Source: Brachypodium distachyon (Eukaryota > Streptophyta > Magnoliopsida > Poales > Poaceae). From it: a stretch of DNA of 64,000 bases. Below the pieces are notes generated by a model, which made no database searches, was not told the DNA's origin, and worked only from the letters and a program-made list of their open reading frames with translations. Positions 12,181-23,959 of the stretch are shown piece by piece (position 1 is the first letter of the stretch; each line of letters opens with the position of its first letter). The stretch spans positions 28,139,001-28,203,000 of the forward strand of contig NC_016131.3 in the NCBI RefSeq assembly GCF_000005505.3, written 5' to 3'. The position numbers were made by a program, and so were the translations under genes.

Positions 12181-12625
12181 AGGTACGCCCACACCACCCC
12201 GCTTTAGGTTCTCGGATGAAAATCAAAAGTCCTCGGACTGGCGATGGCGGCGCGGGGGGACTCTAGATCTGCAGGGAGGGGATCTTGGTCTGCGGCTTTC
12301 TCAAGCTTGGCAATTTCAATGTATCGTTGAAGATGGGTTGGTGGAAGACGGTGGTGGTTGTTTCTGGAGCGTGCGCATACACATGCTAAGAATTAGCTTA
12401 CCGGTTGTGCTTTCGTGGCCTCCGGATTTTGATGGTGGACGATGGTGTGCGGTCAGGACATACGGCCACGTTCATCTTGCAGGCTCGTAGGTATAGCTCA
12501 GTGACTTTGGATTGTTCGATTGATATAGTTGTTTTGCCATGCTTGTAAAATAAATTAATAAAAATGGCTATGTGCATCATTTTGATGCAAAGGACGGGGG
12601 TTTCAACCTACTTTTTGAAAAAACA
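12181..12625 (+). mobile_element. Possible 3' fragment of a non-LTR retrotransposon
   Basis: Moderately GC-rich DNA ending GATGCAAAGGACGGGGGTTT, then a short run TTTTTGAAAAAA. That ending resembles the tail of grass non-LTR retroelements (CATCGTTTTGATGCAGAGGC style). No reverse transcriptase is present here. Assignment is from memory of the tail only. Confidence 0.35.
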
Positions 12626-12719
12626 CTCACCTGCATTTTCTTGTACGATTACTAGGAAGCGGGTGTATTGGGAAACCGGAAAAAATCAATCTTCATACTC
12701 ACTGTACCTTGCGAGCTAA

Positions 12720-13033
12720 GGCCTCTTTGATTCGCAGGATAGGAAAAATACAGGAATAGAAAAACCCTAGGATTGCAATGTCATGGCCATTCAAAACCTA
12801 CAGCGATTGTGGTTAGACCAATGTTTGTTTGATTGAGCACAGGAAAAACAAAGGAATTTGAAAAGGAGGTTGGAGTGGATGGAAAAATTCCTATGAAATG
12901 TAGTGCAATGAAATCCTTAGGAAAATTTCCCGTGGGATTCAATCCTACAAATCAAACAACTCATATAGGAAAAAATCCTAAGGATTCTAATCCTCCAAAA
13001 TCCCTATGAAATTCCTTTGAATCAAAAGAGCCC
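12720..13033. mobile_element. Tourist (PIF/Harbinger-type) MITE, 314 bp
   Basis: Ends GGCCTCTTTGATTC and GAATCAAAAGAGCCC are inverted repeats, flanked by TAA on both sides (12717-12719 and 13034-13036), the 3 bp duplication typical of this superfamily. The interior is rich in AGGAAAAA/CCTA words and has no coding capacity. Confidence 0.85.
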
Positions 13034-13059
13034 TAAAAAAATAAAGGGAAGAGTTAAAC

Positions 13060-13780
13060 CAGCTAGTATATACTATTGTTGGACCTGGGACACCTCAAGC
13101 CATTGGAGCTCAGGGAGCTTCCCTCACCTTGGTTTCCATCAGCAGCAAACAGTTGTCCAGCAGTTGCAAGTTCTTTTGCGGACATAAGATTCGCCAACGT
13201 CTTAATAGGCGAAGCAGCCTGTACCAAATAACCTGAAGACCAGACCAAGAGACACGACCAAAATGAAGATTGTTACGAAATTTACAAAACGTCCACATAA
13301 GTGCGGAAGAAATCATATTAGTCACAACATGTTTAGCATTACTAAGCCATTTTTCAGCTACATCTTCATAACAGGAAAAATCGTTCAGATTAAGCATAGA
13401 TGACAATTCAGCCCAAAACAGTTTCACAATATTGCAGGAGAAGAACAAATGATCAGTAGATTCCTCTTCACAACGCATTAAGGATGATACATCATCTAGG
13501 TGCTGCCTTTTTTTCATCTTATCTCAAGTGAGCAATCTATTGTGGGATAGCAGCCACAAGAAGAAGTGGACTCTGGGTGTGACATGGATTTTTCACAAGG
13601 CAGGGATATAAATGGGAGTAATCCCCATATAGTTAACAACAACATACAGAGACTGCACATTATAAGACTTTTGGTCTTTATTGTATCTATACCAGGATTT
13701 TGGTTTCTAGGCGGTATCATCACGCAATAACCGCATTTCCCCTCCTCCTTTTCTTTGGGAAATTGGTTTACAGACAAAAA
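13060..13780 (-). pseudogene. LINE reverse-transcriptase C-terminal zinc-binding fragment
   Basis: The minus-strand frame (13517 to 13110) contains RCEEESTDHLFFSCNIVKLFW, a match to the zinc-binding module after the reverse transcriptase of plant LINEs (Cys, then DHLFF, then Cys/W). The upstream part, at 13514-13780, is in another frame and has the VHFFLWL-like stretch that normally precedes it. Only this tail is left; the polymerase itself is missing, so it is a relic. Confidence 0.7.
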
Positions 13781-13788
13781 AAATTATA

Positions 13789-13912
13789 CTTCCTCCGTCC
13801 AACAAAAGATGTCTCAAATTTGTTAAAATTTGAATGTATTTAGACATGACTTAGTATATAGACGTATTCAAATTTGGTCAAAGTTGAGACATCCTTTGTT
13901 GGACCGAGAGAG
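13789..13912. mobile_element. Stowaway-like MITE, 124 bp (family A)
   Basis: Ends CTTCCTCCGTCCAACAAAAGA and its inverted counterpart CTTTGTTGGACCGAGAGAG, flanked by TA. The core AAGATGTCTCAAATTTG / CAAAGTTGAGACATC is shared with 19707-19830 and 28394-28517, all of the same length. Confidence 0.8.
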
Positions 13913-16690
13913 TACTGTATTTTTTTTAAAAAAATGAACTTCATCAACGAATAAACATGCGGCCCTCGAATTTCTCCCAGAGTAGATTTTTGTATAACAC
14001 ACGCAGATTAATTAGTTATTATTGGTATCCCAAATCCTCTAGTTTCTGACACGAATCAGACTGCCACAGCAACGTTCCACCATGATCCGATCGAAGGCAC
14101 TGTAGCCAGCTAGACGATAAAGAGCAAATCTGATTAAATATCTTGTCAGGAATCCATTTATAGAAGCAGCCCTATTTCCATTTCCTACCAAGAAAAAAGC
14201 TACTCTGCGTATCTAAATTATTGGCGCCCGCCAAGTGTGACGGTTTATAAACGTACGTTCAGAATAAAATACGAGTAGCTATGAACTGAACTAGTCAACC
14301 CATCAGAATATGATTTCCAGCTTTTCGATAAAGGGAGTTTTATTGAACTGAGAAGTCGCATCAAACAGATACATCAAAATTCGCACCCGGCTTCTACATA
14401 ATAAGAAGCACACAACCAAAAACGGTCTAAAGAAAAAAAAGTGAATTATTACAGTATGACAATAAACAAATTAAGGAGCCTGGAGACATAGATGACGTTG
14501 TCATTCATTGTGGGCGAACACCTCCTTGACCGCCCGTTCCATCTGAATACATGCAGCCGTAACCAATGGCATGTCCTGCTCTCGTTGAAGCAAAGACCAC
14601 AACCGGAGCTGTAACCAATGGCCAATGCGTACGCTGATAAATAACTTGCAACAATGAAGGAGTTTGTCGTTTATTAAACACCGTTGTTTATGCATAGTCA
14701 AATCGACCAACAAAGAGCAGTCACTCCCACCAAAATTTAAGCTCTAAACTAACAACCCGCACCGTTCAGCAAATTCCCAAGTATATACACGCTTCGTGGT
14801 GGGCGAAGGTCAGAAGCCGCCTAAATGGTGGGCCATACGAAACGAGCAAACTGACATCATTAGCCCACTGTTCATGACAAGCCAGCCTTCAATTAGTCAA
14901 TTAGCTTGACGTGAAATATTACGTTCAAATTAACCAAATGCATTATTGGCAGGTGCTTCAGACACGACGCCTTCCGACTATAGACAAATGATACTCTTCT
15001 GTCTAGTGTCGAATCGATGCACAGTTCAGGATCTAGGTTGGTAGCCTTGTCTCATTTCATTCATCTGGATCACTCGGAAGTCGGAAAACGAAATGTCGAG
15101 TACCAACCACTGCACAAAAAGCACCAGTGGAGTGATCGTGCGTTGCTACGGACTGACAAATTCATGTGCGATGATTAGCTGCTTAATAATAAGCAAAAAA
15201 GATAATAATATGTAAAAAATATAATAATCAATTAAGCATAAAAACAAATTAAACGAAGTCATCATGGGTGACGAAGTTCCTATTAGACGGCGGATCGAGC
15301 GGAGTTCGGGCTGATGATGAAGTTCCAGCGGGTCAGGTGAAGCTCAGATGTCGTAGAATTTCTAACTAAAATTTGCCGTGACGGTAATGACGTTAAGATA
15401 CCCAAACATATTTGCTATTAGCCTACCATCTTTCATCACCTGTATAGTCAACAATCAAGCAATATGGCAACAAAATTTGAAGATTATTTCCTAATGTAAT
15501 AATTATGAGCAATAATAAACTTTCAGTTAATGTGACCAAGCTTGCTTCCGGTCTGAGTCAGAGGGGCTAACACACTCCTGACAACACCTAACTTCGGAAC
15601 CTCTTCCCTTTCTTACCCGTGTTTGATGATTGAGCAGAACACACAGTTTTCCAATAACAACAGCCCTCACAAATGTTCCAATAACTAACAGCCTCATTTT
15701 CTTACCCTAAAATAAACAGCCTCACTTTCCTAAGAGCAAAATACACAAGTATCTACTAATTCTGGACTGGATCAGATTGAGAAAACAAATACTGCACTGG
15801 ATAAGCTAGCAAAATACACAAGTATCTACTAAATCGTGTAGTATATATGAGTGTAATTTCAAGTTCCAAGAGTGCAGTACATTGTATACAATTATCCAGA
15901 ATAAAGAGCAGATGATTCAATCAGATGATCCATAATTTCATGATTTAACTCTACTAATTTTCTGTTGTACAACTTCAGTCGCCTATAGACTCGCTTCAAT
16001 CAGAAAGAAGAGCAGATGAATAAATTACAGAAGGAATGCTCTGAAAGTGAAAAGGCACACAACGATGAGGTACCACTGATTGGATGAGGCACCGGCGGTG
16101 AGCTACCAGCAATTAAGAGCGCTACTGCCCACGGTGCTGCTCCTGGCACCTTCTGATCACTGGTCACCTCGGGCACGAAAGAGAGCGAGCCTGCGACACC
16201 CAACACCTGCCGGCCGCCGTACAGGTACGGGGGAGGGATTTTAAAGTACCTAGAGCACGACGAAACGCGGTCCTGACATGAGAACATAGTAAAAAGAAAA
16301 ATACCCTTAGCAAGATGAACCAGAGATTACAAATTTACACTTGCTGGAAAAATTCCGGAGATCATGAAATGAGAACATAGTAAATATTGCTTTTGTGGTG
16401 CGTTCTCGGAGTACCTTTCCGAGGGTATGAGAGTAGAACATGAGTCTCTTAATGTCAGCTACCTGCACAGCGAGATTATGAGAACAGAAAATAATTGGAT
16501 GTCTTCAAGTTAACTGTCAAGCATTGGTTCCCAGAGAAAAGCACTGAGAGGCTACATAAATATAGAGTTGATTCCACTCAGGGAATGCCAATCCAAATTG
16601 GCATATAGTTCATAGCAACTCGCACAACGATATAGAAATTTACAGGTAAAGCAAACTACAGGAAACTGCCACTCTTCTACCAAGCCATGA
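13913..16690. other. Intergenic, no gene seen
   Basis: AT-rich. A 95-codon minus frame at 16000-16287 has no recognisable domain; it begins just after a plausible acceptor (TTCTCATGTCAG), so it could be a far 3' exon of the putative transcript at 16.7-19.3 kb, but this is weak. Confidence 0.35.
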
Positions 16691-16696
16691 AATTTA

Positions 16697-19310
16697 CTAC
16701 ATTACAGAACTGGCAGACATTCTTGATAGAGAAGTTATCACCTCAACCAGTGGCTTCTTTCCATGAAGTAGCATATCCACACTCCTCTCAGTCTGCACAA
16801 GAGAGACACACCATATATTAGCATTCATCGCAGGTTGAGAAAAGAAAAGTACATTTCATTTTTCTTGTAAACAAAGGTGAGCAGATTACATTCAGGTAAT
16901 ATATCCTGAGTTCTGACAATATTCTTAGTTGGTAAAATAGCAGAGCAACAATAGGAGAAGCAAATAATTTTCAGATAATTCCTCAAGGATGATATATATA
17001 TAACAAAAGGCGAGCTTAGAAAAGATAAGCATTATCGCAAATGGCATTACCGCACTATATTAGCAAATTTGGTCCAGCAAAAGATTCCCCTTTAAAAACT
17101 AACACCTCCTCATCTGTGTGACTTGAAGGTATTGCAAGTGATTACTATAACAGACTACAAGGATCAGTACAGATTAGAACGTTTGAAGCAAAACCATGAG
17201 TTGAGATAGATATCAGCAGTATGAAAAATTGATGCCCGTGTAGATCCCTATTAATTTGTACCCTTTCCACAGAATCCCAGTAACACATTCATCGTAATCT
17301 TAAAATTACAAGATATATCACTGTGCAAACCTGATACTTCTACACGGTTTCGGCCTAAAATTTTAGACCTGAACGCCTTGACCATGTTAACACAAAGCTG
17401 AAAAGATACATACTTGATACTTGTCCACATTGACCATTTGACATATATATTCATACCCGTTGAGTCACCCAATAGTGTCGCTCCCTCACCTCAATAAGGA
17501 AAGGGAACGTTGGATAGGTAGTGCACTCCACCACCTATCTAGAGATTTCAGATCTTGTGAATCAACACCCATTTGAAGATAGTACCTAATTCATGCATCA
17601 ATTATGCATTACATTGGAAGCTGGTGAAATATCTTATCAGATCTTGGCCTCATTTGAATAAAATATAAAATAAAAAGTTTTAAAAATAATTAGTGGATTA
17701 CAGATGGAAATAGAAGAAAAACCAAGGTGACAGTACCTGAATCCTGCAAGCAACATCTCCCTACAAATTTAAACTGAATTGAGGAAAGACAGAGTAAGAT
17801 TCAGTTGCAAAGCATTAGACCATGCTCTTCTAATGGTTACCTGCAAGTGCAAAGAATAACTTGATTAGTGTATTAGGCCCACATAAATTGGACTCAACTA
17901 AAATCTTTTTCCTAGAACTTGAAGAACATTGAAAAAGAGATCTAGAACGCTGAAACAGAAATCTTGACACACATAAACTATATTTTATTATTTGTACTTA
18001 TATATAGTTCTAGGCAAAAATCCTCTAATTTAGGCTAAAGCATTACATACGAGCAAGTATTGGTAGCTTAATGAAGGATAAGTATGCGGCAATGATTGCA
18101 TCATATGTTGGCACTACCAGCATTCCCGAACAATGCAGAACTAACTAAAAATAATTGGACTGTCAAAGCTTATAACATTTTTGAACGATAATAAAAGATT
18201 AAACATCAGTGAACACATCATATGCAAGGCCAAAGCTTAATGAAAGATAACACTGCAAGTGTTCGTAAAATGGACACTGAGATAATCTTTTGCTTGAAGA
18301 ATCAGACATCATGGACGTACTGTTCAGAAAATTTATTTCAGATTCAAAATGGATCATCTAAAAGACTTACATTATGTGATCCACAAGTTTCACAGACTGT
18401 TGGGAAGCAAGGTATCAACAAGAAATTTAGAATAGTTACTGAATGTCTGAATATAAACAAACTCTAACAAAAAGACAGGCACACATACCCCAATTATCTG
18501 TTCACCACAGAGGTTGCGCTTGTCAGTGCCCCAAACGGGCTCGGTGAGAGTTTTGGGAGGGGACCTGAACCCGTATGTGGTGTTGGGAATGGCGACGCAA
18601 GCGGAGGTGAGCAGCGCGGAGGACGACCAGCCGGATTCTGAATCTTCTGGCGGCGGTCGAGACAAACCGAGGTGGAGATCGCGATTCGCTGCATCAGCCA
18701 GCAAAGAGGAGAGTGATCGAGGGGATGTGTCGGATGAGGAGGCGTGCTGGGGAAGGATATGCAGGTGGCGGTGGCCGGGGGCAAGGTGGCTGCGGGCGGA
18801 GGTGATGGGGAACGGCGATGAGGTACCGATTTGGGGTCAATCCGGGATAGGCCGGGGAGGAGCTCCGGTGGGGTGGAGGGGTTGTGCAGAACTATACATC
18901 GTAGGAGGGCTGACGGCAAGATGGGCGGGTGAGCAGTTGCGGGGGCTTGTTTCTGATCGGGTGGGTAGGGCAGCGGAGTAGCTACGGAAGCGGCGGCGTG
19001 CGACGGCCGCAGAACTCTGAGGCGTGCTGAGTGGGGAGGAGGAGAACTGGGAAGCGGCGGCGGCAGCGGATGCGGAGGCGCGGGTTCGGAAGAGGAGAAC
19101 GGGGATGTGTATTGGCGGCAGAGGAGGAGGTGTGGCCGCAAAGTATCGGGAGGGCCGGACGGCGACTTCGTGCTGGAAAGGATGTTAGAGGGCGGCGGCG
19201 GCGAGATGGGGAACAGCGGCGGCAGCGGCGGAGGCGAGGAAGGGCGGTGGCGGAGGCGGGGAGAATCCTATCGGGAGAGATGCGAGCTAAGGGCAGGTAG
19301 CGACGGGGAT
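16697..19310 (-). other. Putative spliced transcript, coding status unknown
   Basis: A GC-rich block at 18507-19310 looks like a grass first exon and promoter on the minus strand. To its left are short segments with good splice flanks: 18371-18396 (preceded by CCCAACAG, followed by GTAAGTC), 17737-17760 (preceded by TTTGTAG, followed by GTACTG) and 16697-16792 (preceded by CTTGTGCAG). Using donor GTGAAC at 18505, one frame stays open through all three junctions and would read CVCETCGSHNGDVACRIQ, with a Cys-x-Cys-x2-Cys cluster, and end SSVM-stop. However, that frame has no ATG in the first exon: it runs back to a TGA near 18840. Either an upstream exon supplies the start or the RNA is noncoding. 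I do not recognise the product. Confidence 0.35.
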
Positions 19311-19706
19311 CCGGTTTTTTCTCCTTTTCAATTTTCTCGCGCGTGGTTCGGGGCAGGACGGATCAACGTACGAGTAACAAAGTGCAAATTAAGCGGCAGT
19401 AAAGAAATGTGATACTCGGTCGGTAGTAACGTGTCATCGACCAATCGGTGTCCGATTAGAAAGAAGAAGATTATATCACAAAATGAGACCTCAAATTCAG
19501 CATACGGAGTACCTTGCAAGGTAAAAAAGAAAAAGAAATTGCTTTTAGAGTTAGGCCGCCATGGAGCCCCAAGATATAAAAAATATATTCAAAAACCATA
19601 TTTAGAAGTGTCCAAAATATCTGGGGAAAACAATCTACATATACCAGCTACATAACATCGTCCAAATGCAAATGGAGTGGTTTCGAGTTCCCTAACACTA
19701 CTTATA

Positions 19707-19830
19707 CTCTCTCCGTTCAACAAAATATGTCTCAAGTTTGTCAAAATTTGAATATATCTAGACATGGCTTAGTGTATAGATGCATTCAAATTTAGTCAAA
19801 GTTGAGACATCCTCTGTTGGACGGAAAAAA
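19707..19830. mobile_element. Stowaway-like MITE, 124 bp (family A)
   Basis: Ends CTCTCTCCGTTCAACAAAA and CTCTGTTGGACGGAAAAAA, flanked by TA. Close to the copies at 13789 and 28394. It lies about 500 bp upstream of the alpha-glucosidase start. Confidence 0.75.
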
Positions 19831-20223
19831 TATATAGTTTTCTTTACGTCAGAAGACACGTTGAGTTTGAAGTTGGAATTTCGTGTGAATCGCAACATGC
19901 ATGCAGTTCCTTGCAAGTCATTTTTTTATTAAAAAAAGTTTAAGTTGGCAATTCATGGTATCTTTATAGTTTGGTTATTTATTGTATTTAACTATTTATA
20001 TATACTAACCCTTTGTGCATGTGTATTTATCAGATTTCATATATAGTGAACTGGTTATAAGCTAGTTATATAGCCTCCATAGATGAATAGTCCACCGGAT
20101 CGGACTAATTTGCATGCACGAGCGTCAACTAATTGGACTGCTACTGTCATTACCCCTGATTTTATTTTTCTCCGGTGTCTCGCGGATTCTTCGATCAGGA
20201 CCCCCCACCTCCCCGCGCGCGAG

Positions 20224-20230
20224 ATATATA
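20224..20230 (+). promoter_or_regulatory. TATA box of the alpha-glucosidase gene
   Basis: ATATATA in GCGAGATATATATGCC, about 90 bp before the start codon. Confidence 0.55.
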
Positions 20231-20312
20231 TGCCACTTAGGCTGAGAGGCAAACACACAAACACCTTGTGTACACGAACAAGCAGCGTGTGCGTGCGTGC
20301 TCTGAACTTGTG

Positions 20313-23300
20313 ATGGCGATGGCGGGCTCGCCGTCCGCGGCCGGCAGTTGTCACCTGCCGGCCTTGCTCCTGTTCCTTGCCGCCGTGCCGTGGGGCGTGG
20401 ACTGCGCCGGTGCCGGGGCGGGGACGTACGACGTCGTGTCGGTCACCTCGTCGGGGTCGCAGCTGTCGGCGGGGCTGGAGCTTGCCGCCGCCGGCGGGGT
20501 GGACCCGGCGCTCGGGCCCGACGTCCAGAGGCTCCACCTGACTGCCAGGCAAGTATATGACACCACCGACGATCGATTGCCTCATGAGTTTTTCGGACTT
20601 CGGTGATACTACTTCCATCTTGATTTGATCCGCGGAGTAGGGAAGTGAGCTAGCGTTTTAGTTCGTCGCCCACTTTGGGCCATTTATTCGGTTAGTTTAA
20701 TTTGACGTTTTGATTGAGCTACACCGACAATTTGTTTTGGGGACTAAATTGGTGGTTCTTAATGGAAGAAAATGACACTTTGTTTACGATTTGGGGGTTC
20801 GAGTGGTGACCTGTAGAGCTGTTCCTGTGAAGTGTGAGCGGTGAAATTGGTAAGGACTGCGTACCAGTTATCTCTGCAAAGCTAAATCAGACAGACAATA
20901 AAAATGTTCGGTCGACAGATCAAAGCGATCACGGTGGGGCAATTTATTTTTGGGACTAATTGGCGTTGCTTAATGGAAGAAAATGACATTTTGTTCAAGA
21001 TTTAGTGACCTGCAGAGCTGTTCTTCGTGAGCAATGAAACAGAGCTGATTGTTGACTGATCAGGACTGCGTACCAGCCAATCTCGTCTCTGCAAAACTAA
21101 TAAGGAGTAATGTCTAATGAAAGATATCTCAAATTTGTTAAAGTTTGGACATGACTTAGCGTATAGATGCATTCATGGATAATGATTGCTCGAGAAGATC
21201 AAAGCGATCACGCTGGGACTCGAACCCAGAATCTCCCGCTCCGGAGGCGAGCGCCTTATCCATTAGGCCACGCGACCACTTTTGATTTCGGTTACGTATT
21301 AATAAATAAAATTAATATTGACTGACCATTCACTCTTTCGTGCCGGCGGCAGCTTGGAGACGAACACACGGCTGCAGGTCAGAATCACGGACGCCGATCG
21401 TCCTCGATGGGAGATCCCCCAGGACATCCTCCCCCGCCCCACGCCGGAGCACGTCGTCCCCTACAAGCCGCTCGCCTCGCCGGGCAGCCGCGTCCTCTCC
21501 GCGCCCGGCTCCGACCTGGTCTTCACCCTCCACTCGTCGCCCTTCCGCTTCACCGTCGCCCGCGTCTCCAATGGAGACGTGCTGTTCGACAGTTTGCCGC
21601 GACTGGTCTTCAAGGACCAGTACCTGGAGCTCACGACGGCGCTGCCAAGCGAGCGGGCCAATCTCTACGGCCTGGGCGAGCAGACGAAGCAGTCCTTCCG
21701 GCTGCGGCACGGCGACACCTTCACGCTGTGGAACGCCGACATCGCCGCGGCCACCGTCGATGTCAACTTGTACGGGTCCCATCCGTTCTACATGGACCTG
21801 CGCGCTGGCGCCGCGCACGGCGTGCTGCTGCTGAACAGCAATGGCATGGACGTGGTCTACGGCGGCTCGTCCCTCACCTACAAGGTCATCGGCGGAATCC
21901 TGGACTTTTACTTCTTCGCCGGCCCGACGCCGCTCGCCGTCGTGGACCAGTATACCGACCTCGTCGGCCGCCCCGCCCCAATGCCATACTGGTCCTTCGG
22001 TACGCTCGCACCAAGCAATTTCTTCTTCTTCTTCTCTTTGTTGCCGCCATCCTCTGCTTCCTCTGCTTTGCACAGCCATCCCCTTGATTTCGCGAATCGC
22101 GTTGGCTGCAGGATTTCACCAATGCCGCTATGGCTACGAGAATGTGAATGACCTGGAGCGGGTGGTGGCGGGGTACGCCGAGGCCAAGATCCCGCTCGAG
22201 GTCATGTGGACCGACATAGACTACATGGACAGTTTCAAGGATTTCACGCTCAACCGGGTCAATTTCTCCGCCGCCGAGCTCCGCCCCTTCGTCGACCGCC
22301 TCCACCGGAACGCCCAGAAATACGTGCTCATCCTCGACCCGGGTACCACTACCTCAAGATCGATTCAATTGATCGCACCGACGACATTTTCGCTCATCGA
22401 TCTTGTTGCAGGGATCAGCATCATTGACCCCAAGTACGGGACATTCATCCGGGGTATGGAGGCGGGCATCTTCCTCAAGCGGAACGGGACCGAGTTCAGA
22501 GGCAACGTGTGGCCCGGGGACGTCTACTTCCCCGATTTCCTCAACCCGCGGGCGGCGGAGTTCTGGGCGCGGGAGATCTCGCTGTTCCGGCGGACCATCC
22601 CGGTGGACGGCCTGTGGATCGACATGAACGAGATTTCAAACTTCTTCAACCCGGACCCGCTGACCCCGTTGGACGAGCCGCCGTACAGCATCAACAACCA
22701 AGGCGACCGCCGGACGATCAACTACAAGACGGCGGCGGCGTCGGCGACGCACTACGGCGGGGTCTCGGAGTTCGACGCCCATAACCTGTTCGGGCTGCTC
22801 GAGTCCCGGGCCACGCACGCGGCGCTCCTCCGGGACACGGGCCGCCGCCCCTTCGTCCTCAGCCGCTCCACCTTCGTCGGGTCCGGCCGCTACACCGCGC
22901 ACTGGACCGGCGACAACGATGCCACCTGGGGTGATCTGAGGTACTCAATCAACACGATGTTGAGCTTCGGCTTGTTCGGGATGCCAATGGTTGGCGCAGA
23001 TATCTGCGGGTTCGGGAAAAACACGACGGAGGAACTGTGCGGGCGCTGGATCCAACTCGGGGCATTCTACCCTTTCTCGAGGGACCATTCGGCGATCTTC
23101 ACCGTCCGCCGGGAGCTGTACCTGTGGGACTCGGTCGCCAGGTCGGCGCGGAAAGCCCTCGGCCTGCGCTACCGGCTGCTGCCGTACCTCTACACGCTGA
23201 TGTACCAGGCGCACGTCTCCGGGGCGCCAATGGCGAGGCCCCTCTTCTTCTCCTTCCCCGACGACGCGGCCACCTACGGCGTCGACGCGCAGTTCATGCT

Positions 23301-23919
23301 CGGGCGAGCCGTCCTCGTGTCGCCGGTGCTCCAGCCGGGCGCTACGAGTGTGGAAGCTTATTTCCCGGCGGGGCGCTGGTTCAGCCTCTTCGACCACTCC
23401 TCCGTCGTCGTCTCCAAGGTAGGCAAGCGCGTGACGCTCCCGGCGCCCGCGGACACGGTCAACGTCCACGTGGCCGGCGGGAGCATCGTGCCGATGCAGG
23501 GGCACGCTCTGACCACGGCGCGCGCGCGCCGGACCGCGTTCCGGCTCCTCGTCGCGCTCGCGGAGGACGGCACGGCGGCCGGGGAGCTGTTCGTGGACGA
23601 CGGCGAGTCGCCGGAGATGGGCGGGACGAGGAGCAAGTTCAGCCTCGTGAGGTTCACATCTTCGACGGGGACCGATGGCGTGGTCAGAGTGCGCTCGCAA
23701 GTCGTGCACGACTCGTACAAGCCCAGCCGCAGAATGGTCATCGGGAAGGTGGTCGTCATGGGGATCAAGCGGCCGGCGCCGATGAAGAAGCTCTCCGTGC
23801 GTGTCAATGGCGCGGAGGTGAAGGCGGCGAGCATGGAAGCCGGCACAGGGCTCGGTGTCGCGCACGTCGGCGGGCTCTCGCTCGTCGTCGGGCAGCCGTT
23901 CGAGCTCGCCATCTCGTAA
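20313..23919 (+). CDS. GH31 alpha-glucosidase (maltase), secreted, four exons
   Basis: Hydrolyses terminal alpha-1,4-linked glucose from maltose and starch fragments; the grass enzyme acts in apoplast, vacuole or germinating endosperm. Exons 20313-20548, 21353-21999, 22112-22342 and 22412-23919 join in frame to 873 residues, close to the roughly 880 of the rice homologue. A signal peptide covers about residues 1-30 ([13 protein letters not shown] core). The GH31 barrel holds the nucleophile Asp442 in [11 protein letters not shown] and the acid/base Asp539 in HWTGDND; the [14 protein letters not shown] and FYPFSRDH blocks are intact. Later parts are the beta-rich C-terminal domains. The start is ATG 20313: an open frame continues upstream but without ATG. 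Intron 1 starts with GC, not GT (CCAG then GCAAGT), and contains an antisense tRNA-Arg gene. An AATAAA lies at 23943. From recall the best match is the high-pI alpha-glucosidase type (rice Os06g0675700) rather than alpha-xylosidase; assay would decide. Confidence 0.95.
20735..21215 (+). repeat. Degenerate tandem duplication inside intron 1 of the alpha-glucosidase gene
   Basis: Two units, about 20735-20940 and 20945-21215, share CTTAATGGAAGAAAATGACA, GTGACCTG[TC]AGAGCTGTTC, AGGACTGCGTACCAG, and a final GATCAAAGCGATCACG. The last word is the tRNA 3' end plus flank, so unit 1 carries only that tip while unit 2 runs into the whole tRNA gene. Confidence 0.75.
21110..21176. mobile_element. Stowaway family A fragment
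   Basis: The words GATATCTCAAATTTGTTAAA and GACATGACTTAGCGTATAG match the left and middle parts of the 13789-13912 element. The right end is missing, so this is a partial copy inside the intron. Confidence 0.6.
21205..21277 (-). tRNA. tRNA-Arg (CCG)
   Basis: Read on the minus strand it begins GGTCGCGTGGCCTAATGG. The acceptor stem GGTCGCG/CGTGATC pairs fully, with two G-U pairs; D arm TGGCCTAATGGATAAGG; anticodon stem CTCGC/GCGGG around loop CTCCGGA, giving anticodon CCG (Arg codon CGG); T arm CTGGG-TTCGAGT-CCCAG; discriminator G. 73 nt, no intron and no encoded CCA, as in nuclear plant tRNAs. A and B box promoter sequences are intact. It lies in intron 1 of the alpha-glucosidase gene, antisense to it. 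Confidence 0.95.
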
Positions 23920-23942
23920 ACTGCTGCGGGAAATTGAAGCCC

Positions 23943-23948
23943 AATAAA
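23943..23948 (+). terminator. Polyadenylation signal of the alpha-glucosidase gene
   Basis: AATAAA 24 bp after the stop codon. Plant signals are loose, so the real cleavage site may be later. Confidence 0.5.
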
Positions 23949-23959
23949 AACAGAGTTGC

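Noticed and set aside
18494..19141. 215-codon Pro/Ser-rich minus frame
   Set aside because: Composition of a GC-rich first exon or leader; it does not continue sensibly through the splice sites to the left.
20055..20618. Antisense 187-codon frame over exon 1 of the alpha-glucosidase
   Set aside because: Shadow of a GC-rich exon; no domain and no independent promoter or splice signals.
20920..20940. Second tRNA gene at the end of intron repeat unit 1
   Set aside because: Only the last roughly 16 bases match the tRNA 3' end; no arms or anticodon follow.
22945..23865. 306-codon antisense frame over the last alpha-glucosidase exon
   Set aside because: Composition shadow of strongly GC3-biased coding sequence; reads as Arg/His/Pro-rich noise.
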